A DNA stretch of 64,000 nt from Clostridium sp. AM34-11AC (lineage in GTDB: Bacteria > Bacillota > Clostridia > Lachnospirales > Lachnospiraceae), in assembly GCF_003435375.1 (NCBI RefSeq), contig NZ_QWGL01000001.1, positions 611,629 to 675,628 on the forward strand, read 5' to 3'. The notes under the pieces were generated by a model. It was not told the DNA's origin. It was given only the letters and a program-made list of their open reading frames with translations, and searched no databases. This document shows positions 35,237 through 45,185 of the stretch, in pieces (the first letter of the stretch is position 1; each line of letters starts with the position of its first letter). Made by a program: the position numbers and the translations under genes.

Positions 35237-36781
35237 TCACCTTCTTCCACAGCAATTCTTGTATTTCTTTCCGGAACCGCACGGACACGGGTCATTCGGA
35301 TATATCTTCTTTTCGACCCGTACTACTTTTTTCTTTGTCACCGCACGGTTGATCTCCGTCTCCGTATATCCTCCCAGTGGTATTTTCCTCACCGTCCGCT
35401 GCGCACGTTCAAGAATCTCCATGATATCGCCAAGGTATGAGGATCTTCTGCCCGATAATAATGCCTTCTGAAGATACCCGGTAAGCTCTCCCGCCGGAAT
35501 TCCTGTATGTATCGCTTTTTCTAGTTCCCCAACAATAAATCTTCCGTTCGTTCTCTCACAGCGGTATTTTCTCTCCATCATGTCTATCAGCGCTTCCCTG
35601 TCTTTTTCCGAAAAGCCGATACCGGAAATTGCGATATCCTCGATCTCCGCCTTTGTCGGAACATAATGGAACCGGTCTGACGTAAGAAATGACCGATATA
35701 ACAGCTTTACAGAATTGGAGGAAACACTCTGCGAATCATAGTAGACTTCCATCCCCACTATCTTTTTGATATTATACTGGAGTGCGCACTGCATCGCCTG
35801 TTTCCAGAAAGTTCCTACCCGCTCTGCCGCATTTTGCTCCGGACACATGATCTTATAAAATTCAGTCACCAGCTCCCGGTCCGCAAAGCCGTAAAGCCTG
35901 CATGCTGCCAAAAAGCAGGTCTGCTCCGCATGGTCCTTTATGTATTCTCTTTCTTTTCCGCTCCCCAGCCAGTTTTCAAAAAATTCCATGAATTCTTTTG
36001 CCAGTATCGTGCGATACCAGTAATTCTCATCAACAAGACGGTTCCTGCTTAAAACCGGGAATGTTGTATCCACCGCGTCTCCATTTACAAATTTACTGCC
36101 CTGAATGCAGAGCTCTTTGACCTGAAAATACTCAGTGATTCCCATTGTCTGCATGATATTTTCCCAGAAATCTGATTTTCCTGCTTCTTTTATGATCCCC
36201 TTTTCCAGCTCCGCTTTTCTCAGATAGACATTGACGGGAAGCTTGTTTTCTTTTATTAATATTTTCAGATCCGCAGCCGTACCGGAATCCAGCAATGATT
36301 GCCACGGTGTCGCAATTTCCCAGGCAAAGTCCGGCACCACAAGTTCCGGGGCGAATACCTTACTGATCTCCTTATTCAGATATTTTTGAAAGCGCTCCGC
36401 CTCTTCAGGCGCAAACGCAGGATAACCAAATGCCGTCTTTCTTGTCCGCCTTGGAATTATCCTGTATCTTTCGAGAATCGGGGCTGTCTCCCCGGATCCA
36501 TCAAACTCCTCAAGGACTTCCAGATAAATCGGTGTGATCGATTTGTTCGCATAATTTACGGTCAGGAGATCTCTGACGTGGATCCGGTCCTTAAGCTTTG
36601 TCTCCGGGGACTGGCTGGCCCCCGCCTCATTTAACAGACTTCCTCTTACATCCCCATATTCATATACAATACGGACAAGTTCCAGAAGTTCTCCCACCGT
36701 TTTTTCCGAATCGATCCGCACCTCACGGATCTGCTGTGGGTTTGTCCTCGCCGCCGTCATTTTTATCCTGAACATCCTCAT
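35237..36781 (-). CDS. SEC-C motif protein, unknown function
   Basis: 514 residues ending in a textbook SEC-C zinc motif (PNDPCPCGSGKKYKNCCGRR), the module found at the end of SecA and many stand-alone proteins. The remaining 480 residues are mixed alpha/beta with no domain I can name; the N-terminus (FRIKMTAARTNPQQIREVRI) hints at a plasmid pRiA4b ORF-3-like beta-grasp fold. ATG 36781 follows GGGAG. Its stop is 5 bases from the preferred start of the SNF2 helicase, so the two are coupled and probably work together. Confidence 0.72.
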   Translation of the reverse strand: MRMFRIKMTAARTNPQQIREVRIDSEKTVGELLELVRIVYEYGDVRGSLLNEAGASQSPETKLKDRIHVRDLLTVNYANKSITPIYLEVLEEFDGSGETAPILERYRIIPRRTRKTAFGYPAFAPEEAERFQKYLNKEISKVFAPELVVPDFAWEIATPWQSLLDSGTAADLKILIKENKLPVNVYLRKAELEKGIIKEAGKSDFWENIMQTMGITEYFQVKELCIQGSKFVNGDAVDTTFPVLSRNRLVDENYWYRTILAKEFMEFFENWLGSGKEREYIKDHAEQTCFLAACRLYGFADRELVTEFYKIMCPEQNAAERVGTFWKQAMQCALQYNIKKIVGMEVYYDSQSVSSNSVKLLYRSFLTSDRFHYVPTKAEIEDIAISGIGFSEKDREALIDMMERKYRCERTNGRFIVGELEKAIHTGIPAGELTGYLQKALLSGRRSSYLGDIMEILERAQRTVRKIPLGGYTETEINRAVTKKKVVRVEKKIYPNDPCPCGSGKKYKNCCGRR

Positions 36782-36841
36782 TATTTTTCTCCCAGCTGCC
36801 TGACAGGCACCTCTGTCTGTGTATTTTTCTCTCTAAATTTT

Positions 36842-36878
36842 AAAAAAAGGAGATAACTCTTCCTCAAGCTATCTCCTT
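36842..36878 (-). terminator. Terminator after the ABC/ade/amidohydrolase operon
   Basis: On the minus strand AAGGAGATA and TATCTCCTT form a 9-bp stem with seven T after it; 55 bases past the amidohydrolase stop. Confidence 0.85.
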
Positions 36879-36933
36879 GTCCTATATTCAGAATTATATG
36901 TACTTTTACAGTTTCCGTCAAGATATTTGTCTT

Positions 36934-38289
36934 CTACACCAGATTCTTCATATCCTTAAACGCCGTCCGCTCCATCTTCTCCCGAAGGTCATTCCTGATC
37001 TTCGCGAAGTCCTCACGGACAAGCTTCTTTTCTTTTACGAGGCACTCACCCGCAACATAAACATCTCTCACATTCGATGCAATCGCGCTGTACACAAGTG
37101 CCGAATACGGGTCGTATACCGGAAACATATTCGGGGAGTCGGTCTCTACGAGGACGAGATCCGCCTGTTTTCCGGGCTCGATGGAACCGGTGATGTCACC
37201 GAGTCCTAACGCTCTTGCTCCCTCGATGGTCGCCATGGAGACGACCTCTTTTGCCGGGAACGCGCTGCGGTCGTGGAGCTCATTTTTGTGGAAGTTCTCA
37301 CACATCCGCATCTGGATGAACAGGTCTAACGTATTTCCGCTCGCCGGACCGTCGGTGCCGAAGCCGACGGACATGCCGTGCTTATGCATCAGTGACACCG
37401 GGGCTACGCCCTTTGCGGCCTTCGTGTTGGAGGCGATGCAGTGGGCCACAGACGCGCCATGCTTCGCGAGGATCTCCACATCATGTTCCGTCGTGCGGAT
37501 GCTGTGGGCCGCCAGCGTATTCGGACCGAGGACACCGATATGCTCCATAAACTCGATGGGCGTCATGTTATACTGTTCCCTTAACTGGGTCATCTCGTAG
37601 TCCATCTCCGCCACATGGAGCGTAAATACAGTTCCCGCCTTTACATCCTCCTCATAGGCCCGCTTTAAAGTCTCCGGGCTGCAGGTCGTCGTTCCGTGGG
37701 GCGTGATCGCTCCGGAAACACGCGGGTGATCTTTGTATGCTTCGATCAGGGCGATTCCCCGCCTGATGGCCTCATCCGCGTTCTTACTGTCGCAGGAATC
37801 CTTTTCCATCACCGTCTCACCGGCGATTCCGCGGATCCCCATCTCGTCCATGACCTTCGCCACGACTTCCTCGAAATAGTACATGTCAAGCACTGTCGTC
37901 ACGCCGGAAAGCAGCAGCTCGCCGATGGCGTATCTCGTGGAAAGCCTGGCCATCTCCGCGTCCATAGCCTGGTTCTCCATCGGGAGCAGGAACACCCGCA
38001 GGCGGTCCTTGCAGTCGTCCCCGAGACCGCGGAACGGGATCATGCCGAGGTGGCAATGGGTGTTTACGAGGCCTGGGATCACGATAGCGCGCTTCGCGTC
38101 GATCTCCTCGAAGGTCTCGCCAGCTTTTAAGATCCCCTGCGCAGTAAGCTCCTGAAGCGTTTTCTCAAGCTCATCTTCCGGACCTGCTGCCAGGATCTTC
38201 GTATCCTCAAACATTACATAACCATGATCCCAGACATCACCTGCCGCGTTCATCGTCACAACAATGCCGTTTTTGATAATCTTCTTCAT
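36934..38289 (-). CDS. Amidohydrolase, SAH/MTA/guanine deaminase-like
   Basis: 451 residues from ATG 38289 (MKKIIKNGIVVTMNA); an ATG at 38310 is also in frame. Metal motifs of the MtaD/TrzN group: NTHCHLGMIPFRG, LHVAEMDYE, AHSIRTTEHDVEIL and GFGTDGPASGNTLD, with SNTKAAKGVAP matching the SNxKLASGIAP block. This group deaminates purine-type substrates such as S-adenosylhomocysteine, methylthioadenosine or guanine, or dechlorinates triazines. Last gene of the operon, 82 bases after adenine deaminase; a purine substrate fits the context. Confidence 0.84.
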   Translation of the reverse strand: MKKIIKNGIVVTMNAAGDVWDHGYVMFEDTKILAAGPEDELEKTLQELTAQGILKAGETFEEIDAKRAIVIPGLVNTHCHLGMIPFRGLGDDCKDRLRVFLLPMENQAMDAEMARLSTRYAIGELLLSGVTTVLDMYYFEEVVAKVMDEMGIRGIAGETVMEKDSCDSKNADEAIRRGIALIEAYKDHPRVSGAITPHGTTTCSPETLKRAYEEDVKAGTVFTLHVAEMDYEMTQLREQYNMTPIEFMEHIGVLGPNTLAAHSIRTTEHDVEILAKHGASVAHCIASNTKAAKGVAPVSLMHKHGMSVGFGTDGPASGNTLDLFIQMRMCENFHKNELHDRSAFPAKEVVSMATIEGARALGLGDITGSIEPGKQADLVLVETDSPNMFPVYDPYSALVYSAIASNVRDVYVAGECLVKEKKLVREDFAKIRNDLREKMERTAFKDMKNLV

Positions 38290-38371
38290 CGTTCTAATTT
38301 CATCCTTCATAATTTCGATCTGATCCGGCTCTTCCACTATCCGGGGAGAAAACCGGCGGCGGGCCGTAAAA

Positions 38372-40090
38372 CTACTTCCCGTACTTCTCAACCAACGGCA
38401 CATGTTCCTGCCCCGGCACCGTCAAAAGCCCGTGATCCGTGAGCTTTAACTTCGGTGAAACCGGCAGACAAAGCGTGGACATGGACATGATCACGTTGTT
38501 GTTCACATATCCGAGACCTTCCATCGCCGCCCGGACTTCTTTCAGTTCCTGTCCGAGGACCTCGATCGGCTGATCCGAAACGATGCCGCCGATTGTAAGT
38601 CTCGCCTCTGCCAGGGATCTTCCTTCAGAGAACACCACATATGCCCCCTGGAGCTCCAGGACGCGCCTCTGGGCCAGTTTCATATCGTTCTCATCTGTTC
38701 CCAGGACAAACAGGTTATGGCTGTCGTGGGACCACGTGGTGGCCACAGCACCCGGTTTCGTCAGCGCTCCTTCCACAAGACCATATCCGACATTTCCATT
38801 CTTGCCGTACCGCTCGAAAACGACTGCAAGGGTAAGTCCCGCCGACTTCCAGTCAAGCACACCGTCCTTCACCTCGACTCTGCGCTTCACCGGCGTGGTA
38901 GCCGTTCCGAAGGTGCCGATCTTCATGACATTGACTTCCGCCCATTTCGCGTCTGGATCTTCCGCCTTTAACACAAAGTCGGAGATCTCCGCCGGACGGC
39001 AGTTGATCGTGTGGTAGAACGGATCAGGGAAACTGCATGCCGCAGCTTCTGCCGCACCGCACACCTCATCAGCCCTGCAGTACACACACTTGCCCTTCTT
39101 ATAAACCACCACCGGCTCGATCCCGTCCAGACTGTCAAGCAGCATAAAGTCTGCGATCTTTCCCGGCGCGATCATCCCTCTGTCATCCAGATGCATCCGC
39201 CGCGACGGTGTCCAGGTCGCGCAGTAGATTGCCTTCTCCATCGGCATCCCCGCCTTCACAGCCGTCTCGATGATCTTATTGAGATGTCCGGTCAGAAGCT
39301 TATCTGCCATCGTGTCATCCGTCACCAGCGCCACATTCTCATAGAGTTCATGATCGCAGACGGTCTTCACGACCTCCGGTGTCAGGGATTTGAACTGCAG
39401 CTCCAGAAACATCCCAAGCTCCGTCTTCTCCATCACCGATTGCGGTGTCTGCTGGGTGTGGTCCGCATCAACACCTTCATAGATAAAGCGGTTAAGATCT
39501 GCCCCCGTAAGTCCCGGGCAGTGTCCCTCGATCCTTAGATTCTTTCCTGCGTTCCGGCACACATCGATGAGGTCCCTCGTCCGGCTCTCGCCTTCCGCTG
39601 AGAGATCCTTATAGTTCATGATCTCTCCAAGGCAGAGAACTCCATCTAAGGATGCCATCTCAGAAATTTCCTTTACACCAAGGGCCGCCCCGGCTGTCTC
39701 TAACTTCTCATTTGTCGCCGGTACACTGGACGGGATCGCCCAGAAAATGTCCTGCTTCGTCTTCTGCGCCATAAAAGCACGGATGCCGTCCATGCCGAAC
39801 ACATTCGCCATCTCGTGGGCATCGGCAACCACCGTTGTCACTCCATATGGAAGCGTGATCCTGGAAAATTCGCCCGGATACGTCATCGAGCTCTCGATGT
39901 GCATATGGATATCCACCAGACCTGGCAGCATGTATCTGCCTTTGCCGTCCCGCTCCTCAACTCCCGGATATGAAATTGCAGGGGAAATGCAATAAAACGT
40001 TTCCCCTGCAACTGCCACATCCCGTTTTTCAAAGCACTGTCTGAAGGTCTGATAGACCATGACATTTTTCAGAATGAAATCGGGTCTCAT
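38372..40090 (-). CDS. ade: Adenine deaminase
   Basis: 572 residues, the normal Ade length; ATG 40090 behind GAGGAAA. The N-terminal amidohydrolase domain has PGLVDIHMHIESSM (HxH metal site), VVADAHEMANVFG, and GHCPGLTGADLN; the C-terminal adenine deaminase domain carries TWSHDSHNLFVLGTDEND and GGIVSDQ. It hydrolyses adenine to hypoxanthine plus ammonia using Mn/Fe. It follows the transporter binding protein by 16 bases, suggesting that imported purine enters hypoxanthine salvage. Confidence 0.94.
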   Translation of the reverse strand: MRPDFILKNVMVYQTFRQCFEKRDVAVAGETFYCISPAISYPGVEERDGKGRYMLPGLVDIHMHIESSMTYPGEFSRITLPYGVTTVVADAHEMANVFGMDGIRAFMAQKTKQDIFWAIPSSVPATNEKLETAGAALGVKEISEMASLDGVLCLGEIMNYKDLSAEGESRTRDLIDVCRNAGKNLRIEGHCPGLTGADLNRFIYEGVDADHTQQTPQSVMEKTELGMFLELQFKSLTPEVVKTVCDHELYENVALVTDDTMADKLLTGHLNKIIETAVKAGMPMEKAIYCATWTPSRRMHLDDRGMIAPGKIADFMLLDSLDGIEPVVVYKKGKCVYCRADEVCGAAEAAACSFPDPFYHTINCRPAEISDFVLKAEDPDAKWAEVNVMKIGTFGTATTPVKRRVEVKDGVLDWKSAGLTLAVVFERYGKNGNVGYGLVEGALTKPGAVATTWSHDSHNLFVLGTDENDMKLAQRRVLELQGAYVVFSEGRSLAEARLTIGGIVSDQPIEVLGQELKEVRAAMEGLGYVNNNVIMSMSTLCLPVSPKLKLTDHGLLTVPGQEHVPLVEKYGK

Positions 40091-40106
40091 ATAAATTTCC
40101 TCATTA

Positions 40107-41219
40107 TTAGTTGTTGATCGTTCTGTTCCACTGGTCGATCCAGTTATTTAAGATCGGGTTTACGAAAGCGTAGTCAACAACTTTAACCTTCTCAGCTGCA
40201 TCGCCGTAAGTCATGTTCTGGGACTCTTCCTCAGTGAATGTAACATCCATGTTGGTCGGAGCTTCGTTTAATGCCTTACCTGTCTTTGTCTGGAGCTCCT
40301 CGCTGATGCGGTAGTTGATGTACTCGTAAGCAAGCTCCTTGTTCGCACAGTTCTTTGTTACGTTGATGGTGTTGAAGTTTGCGTAAGCTCCGTCCGGTGT
40401 TACATAAACAAGTGTCGGGTTTGCTGCTACGATCGTCGGAACGCCGAAGTCGCCGACAACAGCTGCTGCAACCTCACCGGATGTGAACATGTTGATCAGG
40501 TCGGAAGACTTTGTGTATGTCTTAACAAGGTTCGGCTTTAAGTCAGCAAGTGCCTTGAAAGCTGCCTCGCCGTTATCAGTTGTCACATCAACGCCTGCAT
40601 GGTCACTTGCAACATAAACCATAGCCGGTCCGAATGTTGTTGTGATCTCCGGGATGGAAACCATGCCTGCAAGGCGCTCGTCCCAAAGGTCGTCAAAGCT
40701 TGTGAGCTCAAATCCTGTAAGCTCCGGGTTGTAGATGATACCGATGCTGTTGATGGTGTACGGAACACCCTGCCCTGCCTCTGCAATCTCCTTTGCAGCC
40801 GGAATTAACTTCTCAGCGTTCGGGATCTTGCTTAAGTCGATCGTATCGAAAAGTCCCTCGTCAGTGCCCTTCGCTGTCATAGCCTGGGAGAGCTCGATCA
40901 CATCGATGGTGGAGTTCGGGTCTGCCGCTAACTTTGTATAACGGTCGTTTGTGCCGCCTGTCTCAGTAACGATCTCACAGCTGAACTCGTTCTCAAACGG
41001 TGTGTAAACCTCTTCTTCGGAGATATCTTCGCTGAGGCCGTATGTGGATAATACGAGCTTCTGTGCGTCTCCGGAAGCTGCCTTTGTCTCTTCTGCGGAA
41101 ACTGTGGTCTCAGAACCTGCTGCCTGGCTTCCTGCTGCTGTGGTCTCTGTTGTGGATGCGCCGCCGCAGGCGGTAAGCATCATTGCTGTGCAAAGTACAA
41201 CTGCTGCTGTTTTTTTCAT
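40107..41219 (-). CDS. ABC transporter substrate-binding lipoprotein (PotD-like)
   Basis: 370 residues. Lipoprotein signal MKKTAAVVLCTAMMLTACGG with lipobox LTAC (Cys18), then a Thr/Ala/Glu linker and a type II periplasmic-binding fold (LVLSTYGLSEDI, IDVIELSQAM, GVPYTINSIGIIYNPE, AAAVVGDFGVPTI). Closest in layout to PotD/spermidine-putrescine and related cation-binding proteins. The polyamine-contact residues cannot be checked by eye, and the linked deaminases make a purine or amine-containing ligand possible. Confidence 0.85.
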   Translation of the reverse strand: MKKTAAVVLCTAMMLTACGGASTTETTAAGSQAAGSETTVSAEETKAASGDAQKLVLSTYGLSEDISEEEVYTPFENEFSCEIVTETGGTNDRYTKLAADPNSTIDVIELSQAMTAKGTDEGLFDTIDLSKIPNAEKLIPAAKEIAEAGQGVPYTINSIGIIYNPELTGFELTSFDDLWDERLAGMVSIPEITTTFGPAMVYVASDHAGVDVTTDNGEAAFKALADLKPNLVKTYTKSSDLINMFTSGEVAAAVVGDFGVPTIVAANPTLVYVTPDGAYANFNTINVTKNCANKELAYEYINYRISEELQTKTGKALNEAPTNMDVTFTEEESQNMTYGDAAEKVKVVDYAFVNPILNNWIDQWNRTINN

Positions 41220-41307
41220 GGTTTTTCTCCTCTTTCTCTCTTTTGAGATAATATTTCTTCGCGTTGACAGGATCTCTGCCCGCGCGATGGTTCACTAAGT
41301 TAAATTT

Positions 41308-42348
41308 TTATTTTCTCACCAGGATCAGCTTGTCCTTCGGGAGATACAGGCGGATCTTTTCGCCCTCTTTGTAAACATGGTCGGTACCCATATTGACCTT
41401 TAAGACTCCGGCTGAAGTCTCGACCTCGTACTGGTAGCTCTTTCCGAGGAAGGTGCGGACGCCGATCGTTCCGCTTAAAACATTCTCTGTCTGGATCTCA
41501 TCCGCCAGACAGATATCATCCGGCCGGATCGTTCCTGCAAAGTTTTCACAGTCAAGATCCATGGAAGTTAAGAACTCACTTCCGTCCGGCGCTGTGTAGA
41601 CGCCGTCCCGCTTTTTCGCAAGCTCAAGGAAGTTCTCGAAACCGATGAATCTCGCGACGAACTCTGTCGCCGGTCTCCTGTAAATGTTCTCCGGTGTGTC
41701 AAACTGCTCGATGACACCGCCGTTCATAACGGCCACCTTGTCGGAGATGGAGAAGCATTCTTCCTGATCATGTGTAACGAACAATGTGGTGATTCCAAGG
41801 CGCTTCTGGAGTCTCTTGATCTCCACACGCATGGAAAGTCTTAATTTCGCATCAAGGTTGGATAACGGCTCATCTAAGAGCAGTAACTTTGGCTCGATGA
41901 CAAGTGCTCTCGCGAGGGCAACTCTCTGGCGCTGTCCGCCGGACATCTGCTTCGGGAAACGGTCGGCAAGCTCTGTCAGGCCGCAGACCTCAAGGATCTC
42001 CCTGACCTTCTTGTCAATCAGGTCCTTGTCCATCTTTCTTGTTCTGAGCCCGAACGCTACATTGTCATAAACACTTAAGTGCGGGAACAGGGCGTAGCTC
42101 TGGAATACCAGGCCGAACTGGCGCTTGTGGACCGGGACCTTTGTCATGTCCTCTCCGTCTAATGTGAAGGTTCCGCCCTGCGGGTCGATAAAGCCTGCAA
42201 CGACGCGGAGTGTCGTGGACTTGCCGCAGCCGCTGGGACCTAAGAGGGATACAAGCTCGCCCTCCTCGACTTCCAGATTCAGCCCCTTTAAGATCTGTTT
42301 CTTTTTATCGTAACTTACGTCGATTCCATTTAAACTCATAAAAGCCAT
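41308..42348 (-). CDS. ABC transporter ATP-binding protein (PotA-like)
   Basis: 346 residues. Start set at ATG 42348 (MAFMSLNGIDVSY), 9 bases after AAGGAG; the ATG at 42354 is only 3 bases from it. Walker A LLGPSGCGKSTTLR, signature LSGGQ-type MSGGQRQRVALARAL, Walker B LLLLDEPLSNLD, switch His VTHDQEE, and a C-terminal TOBE/MOLO domain from about 240. It powers import through the two permeases encoded upstream. Confidence 0.92.
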   Translation of the reverse strand: MAFMSLNGIDVSYDKKKQILKGLNLEVEEGELVSLLGPSGCGKSTTLRVVAGFIDPQGGTFTLDGEDMTKVPVHKRQFGLVFQSYALFPHLSVYDNVAFGLRTRKMDKDLIDKKVREILEVCGLTELADRFPKQMSGGQRQRVALARALVIEPKLLLLDEPLSNLDAKLRLSMRVEIKRLQKRLGITTLFVTHDQEECFSISDKVAVMNGGVIEQFDTPENIYRRPATEFVARFIGFENFLELAKKRDGVYTAPDGSEFLTSMDLDCENFAGTIRPDDICLADEIQTENVLSGTIGVRTFLGKSYQYEVETSAGVLKVNMGTDHVYKEGEKIRLYLPKDKLILVRK

Positions 42349-42361
42349 GGTCATATTCTCC

Positions 42362-43144
42362 TTATTTTGCCAGGGCTGCGATACCCAGTGTGCGGTCTAC
42401 GATCACCATGATGATCACGGTAGCTGCCATTAAAAGTACGGAAACCGCCGATACGGTCGGATCATAGTTGTATTCAATATAGTTCATCAGTGTCGACGGG
42501 AATGTCGAAACGCCCGGTCCGGATAAGAACATGGACACCGGAATGTTGTTGAAGGAATTGATGAACGCCAACATGAACGCGGAAGAGATTCCGGAAGTCA
42601 CGTTCGGGAGAACGACTTTGAAAAACGCCGCTCCCTTCGGACATCCGAGGCTCCACGCCGCCTCCTCGATGGAAAAATCGAACTGTTCCATGGAGGAACC
42701 GACAACACGGATCACATACGGAAGTGTGACCATGAAATGTCCTGCTAAAAGTCCCGCAAATACCGGGATCCGGAGTGTCAGGATCAGGCACTGGTACATA
42801 ATAAAGCCGATTACAATTCCCGGAACGATGGTCGGGGAAAGGAAGATGGACTTTAATAACTGCTTTCCTTTTAAACCGGATCTCGCCAGCGCATAAGCCG
42901 CCGGGATTCCGACCAGAAGAGAGATGCATGTCGCGAGGAGCGCAACCTCAAGGCTGGTCAGGAATGATCTGCGGAAAGACTTTAGCGCGAACACGTTCGC
43001 GAACCATTTCGTCGAGAAGGACTCGATCGGGAATGTGATGGCGCTTCCACCGCCGAATGCTGTTACGGTGATGATCAGTAACGGGATCATCAAAAATGCA
43101 AATACGATCGCTGCCCATATGGTCAGCACTTTATTTTTACGCAT
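42362..43144 (-). CDS. ABC transporter permease (PotC-like)
   Basis: 260 residues from ATG 43144 (MRKNKVLTIWAAI), behind GAGGTG and overlapping the stop of the preceding permease by 8 bases. Six membrane helices; the EAA coupling loop reads EEAAWSLGCPKGAAFFKVVLP. Second inner-membrane subunit of the polyamine-type importer. Confidence 0.9.
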   Translation of the reverse strand: MRKNKVLTIWAAIVFAFLMIPLLIITVTAFGGGSAITFPIESFSTKWFANVFALKSFRRSFLTSLEVALLATCISLLVGIPAAYALARSGLKGKQLLKSIFLSPTIVPGIVIGFIMYQCLILTLRIPVFAGLLAGHFMVTLPYVIRVVGSSMEQFDFSIEEAAWSLGCPKGAAFFKVVLPNVTSGISSAFMLAFINSFNNIPVSMFLSGPGVSTFPSTLMNYIEYNYDPTVSAVSVLLMAATVIIMVIVDRTLGIAALAK

Positions 43145-43970
43145 AATCTTCACCTCTGCGGTCCAGCCGTGCGGCCAGAGCGTTAAATCCTTTGATCACA
43201 ACCAGGGTTACAACGATCATGATGAGGGCGATCACGGACGCGCCGGTCCAGTCACTGACGGACATCGCTCTCTGGTAGATCAGGGTCGCCATGACCATGT
43301 TGCTGTTGCCTCCTAATAACTGCGGCGTCGTGTAAGCTGTCAGGGTTCCGGTAAATACCAGAATACCGCCGACGATGATTCCAGGAAGACTCATCGGGAA
43401 GATGACCTTCATGAATGCTTCCGTTCTTGAAGCTCCGAGGCTCTGTGCCGCCTCCATCATGTCATCATCGATATTTTCCATAACACCGGCAACTGTCACG
43501 ATCATTAACGGAAGAAACAGGTAGACAGAACCAATGATGATAGAAAAGTCGGTGTATAAAAGCTTCATCGGCTTCTCGATCAGTCCCATAGCGATCATTG
43601 CCTTGTTGATGATCCCGTTGCTGCCGAGAATATTGATCCATGCAAAGCTTCGGATAACGGAGTTCGTCATCATCGGGAAGATCGATGCAGAGAGGAGAAG
43701 TCCTCTCCACTTCTTATCACAGCGGCTGATGAAATACGCCGTCGGGATACCGCCCACCATACAGACAAAGGTGGTGATGACCGCGATCTTCACGGTTCTC
43801 AAAAAGATCTTTCTGTAATACTCGTCCTTAAAAAAGTCCACGTATGCGCTGAACGGGTAATCTCCCGTAAACACGCTTGGAACCAGAACGCGAAGCAGCG
43901 GGATCATCAGGAACAGAAATAAGATCACCAGTCCCGGAACCAGCATGCACCATGCACTGCTCTTTTTCAT
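43137..43970 (-). CDS. ABC transporter permease (PotB-like)
   Basis: 277 residues, six helices starting MKKSSAWCMLVPGLVILF; EAA loop MEAAQSLGASRTEAFMKVIFP. First gene of the operon potB-potC-potA-potD-ade-amidohydrolase, divergent from a LysR gene across 174 bases that contain A/T-rich half-sites but no clear long palindrome. Confidence 0.9.
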   Translation of the reverse strand: MKKSSAWCMLVPGLVILFLFLMIPLLRVLVPSVFTGDYPFSAYVDFFKDEYYRKIFLRTVKIAVITTFVCMVGGIPTAYFISRCDKKWRGLLLSASIFPMMTNSVIRSFAWINILGSNGIINKAMIAMGLIEKPMKLLYTDFSIIIGSVYLFLPLMIVTVAGVMENIDDDMMEAAQSLGASRTEAFMKVIFPMSLPGIIVGGILVFTGTLTAYTTPQLLGGNSNMVMATLIYQRAMSVSDWTGASVIALIMIVVTLVVIKGFNALAARLDRRGEDYA

Positions 43971-44144
43971 TGGTTTGCCCCTTTCTTAACTGTGCGTGAT
44001 AAGTTTTAATTAGTGTTTCTTATAAATATTTGTTTTTTCATCAATTACACTTATATTTTACATTCATTATAAAAAGTGATATACTATACGTCAAATACAT
44101 ATTATCTATAATTTTTATGCAGTAAAGCTATGAGGAGGCCCTGT

Positions 44145-45068
44145 ATGGAATTAAAAGAAGCCCGCTATATCCTGGCGATCGCCCGCCACCAGAGTATCGG
44201 CAAAGCCGCCGAATCTCTTTATATCTCCCAGCCGTCCCTGAGCAAGTACTTAAAGAACCTGGAAGAACGTCTCGGCGCTCCGCTGTTCAGCCGCCACGAG
44301 AACCGCTACTACCCGACCTACATGGGTGAACGCTACCTTCACTACGCCGAACAGATCGTTGCCTGCGGTGATGAGTGGATGCAGGAATACGACGATATCG
44401 CTCACCGCCAGCGCGGCCGCTTAAACATCGCCGTGCCGATCATGATGGGCAGCACGCTGATCGAACCAATGTTGGCGCCGTTTCATAAACGATACCCCTA
44501 TGTGACCTTAAATATCATGGAAGCTGTAAATTTCATTGCGGAGAACAGTCTGGAGACCTCATCCATCGACCTGACTCTTTACAATATCCATGAATTTCCC
44601 GAGACCATGGACTACCAGATCCTGCGCTCTGAGGAGATTGTTCTGGTCCTGCATGAAAACCATCCTCTCGCCGCAAAAGCCATCACACGCCCCGGCTTCC
44701 GCTACCCGTGGTTAGATCTTTCCCTATTAAAAGAGGAAAACTTCATTCTCCTCTACCCGGACCAGAACACCGGCGGCATCGCTCTGGATCTCTTTAAAGA
44801 GTACAACATCAATCCACCGGTCTCTCTCCACACGAGAAACTCCTCCATGTCGATCCATCTGGCTATGGACGGCGTCGGCGCTGCCTTCGCCCCGGAGAGC
44901 TATTTCCACCATGAAAACCAGTACACCGGAAACCGCGCCCTCTGCTTTTCCGTCGGCCATAAACCGGCCCTCACAACTACCATCGCCGCCTATCGGAAAA
45001 ACCGGTATCTGCCGCAGCATGCGAGGGATTTTCTGGAAATGATCCGGGAATATTGCCGTGAGAAATAA
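44145..45068 (+). CDS. LysR-family regulator of the transporter/deaminase operon
   Basis: 307 residues from ATG 44145 (MELKEARYILAIARHQSIGK), 6 bases after GAGGAGG; an upstream ATG at 44130 overlaps that site. HTH KAAESLYISQPSLSKYLKNL, then a LysR substrate domain (LNIAVPIMMGSTLIEPML). The divergent placement suggests it senses the transported or deaminated compound; inferred from layout. Confidence 0.9.
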   Translation: MELKEARYILAIARHQSIGKAAESLYISQPSLSKYLKNLEERLGAPLFSRHENRYYPTYMGERYLHYAEQIVACGDEWMQEYDDIAHRQRGRLNIAVPIMMGSTLIEPMLAPFHKRYPYVTLNIMEAVNFIAENSLETSSIDLTLYNIHEFPETMDYQILRSEEIVLVLHENHPLAAKAITRPGFRYPWLDLSLLKEENFILLYPDQNTGGIALDLFKEYNINPPVSLHTRNSSMSIHLAMDGVGAAFAPESYFHHENQYTGNRALCFSVGHKPALTTTIAAYRKNRYLPQHARDFLEMIREYCREK

Positions 45069-45127
45069 AACGTTCTCCCAGAAATTTATATCCATCTGCA
45101 AAGTGCGCCGTCTGGCGCACCTCGTAA

Positions 45128-45164
45128 AAGAAGCCGGACAATCTCTTTCAGTATCCGGCTTCTT
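45128..45164 (+). terminator. Terminator after lysR
   Basis: AAGAAGCCGGA (45128-45138) pairs with TCCGGCTTCTT (45154-45164); a separate GTGCGCC/GGCGCAC hairpin lies 15-20 bases before it. Confidence 0.75.
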
Positions 45165-45185
45165 GCTGCGAATCTTCTGGCACCT

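Noticed and set aside
43971..44144. Purine riboswitch before the transporter/deaminase operon
   Set aside because: No three-way junction with the conserved loop-loop motifs; the gap is A/T-rich and fits a LysR-type promoter better.
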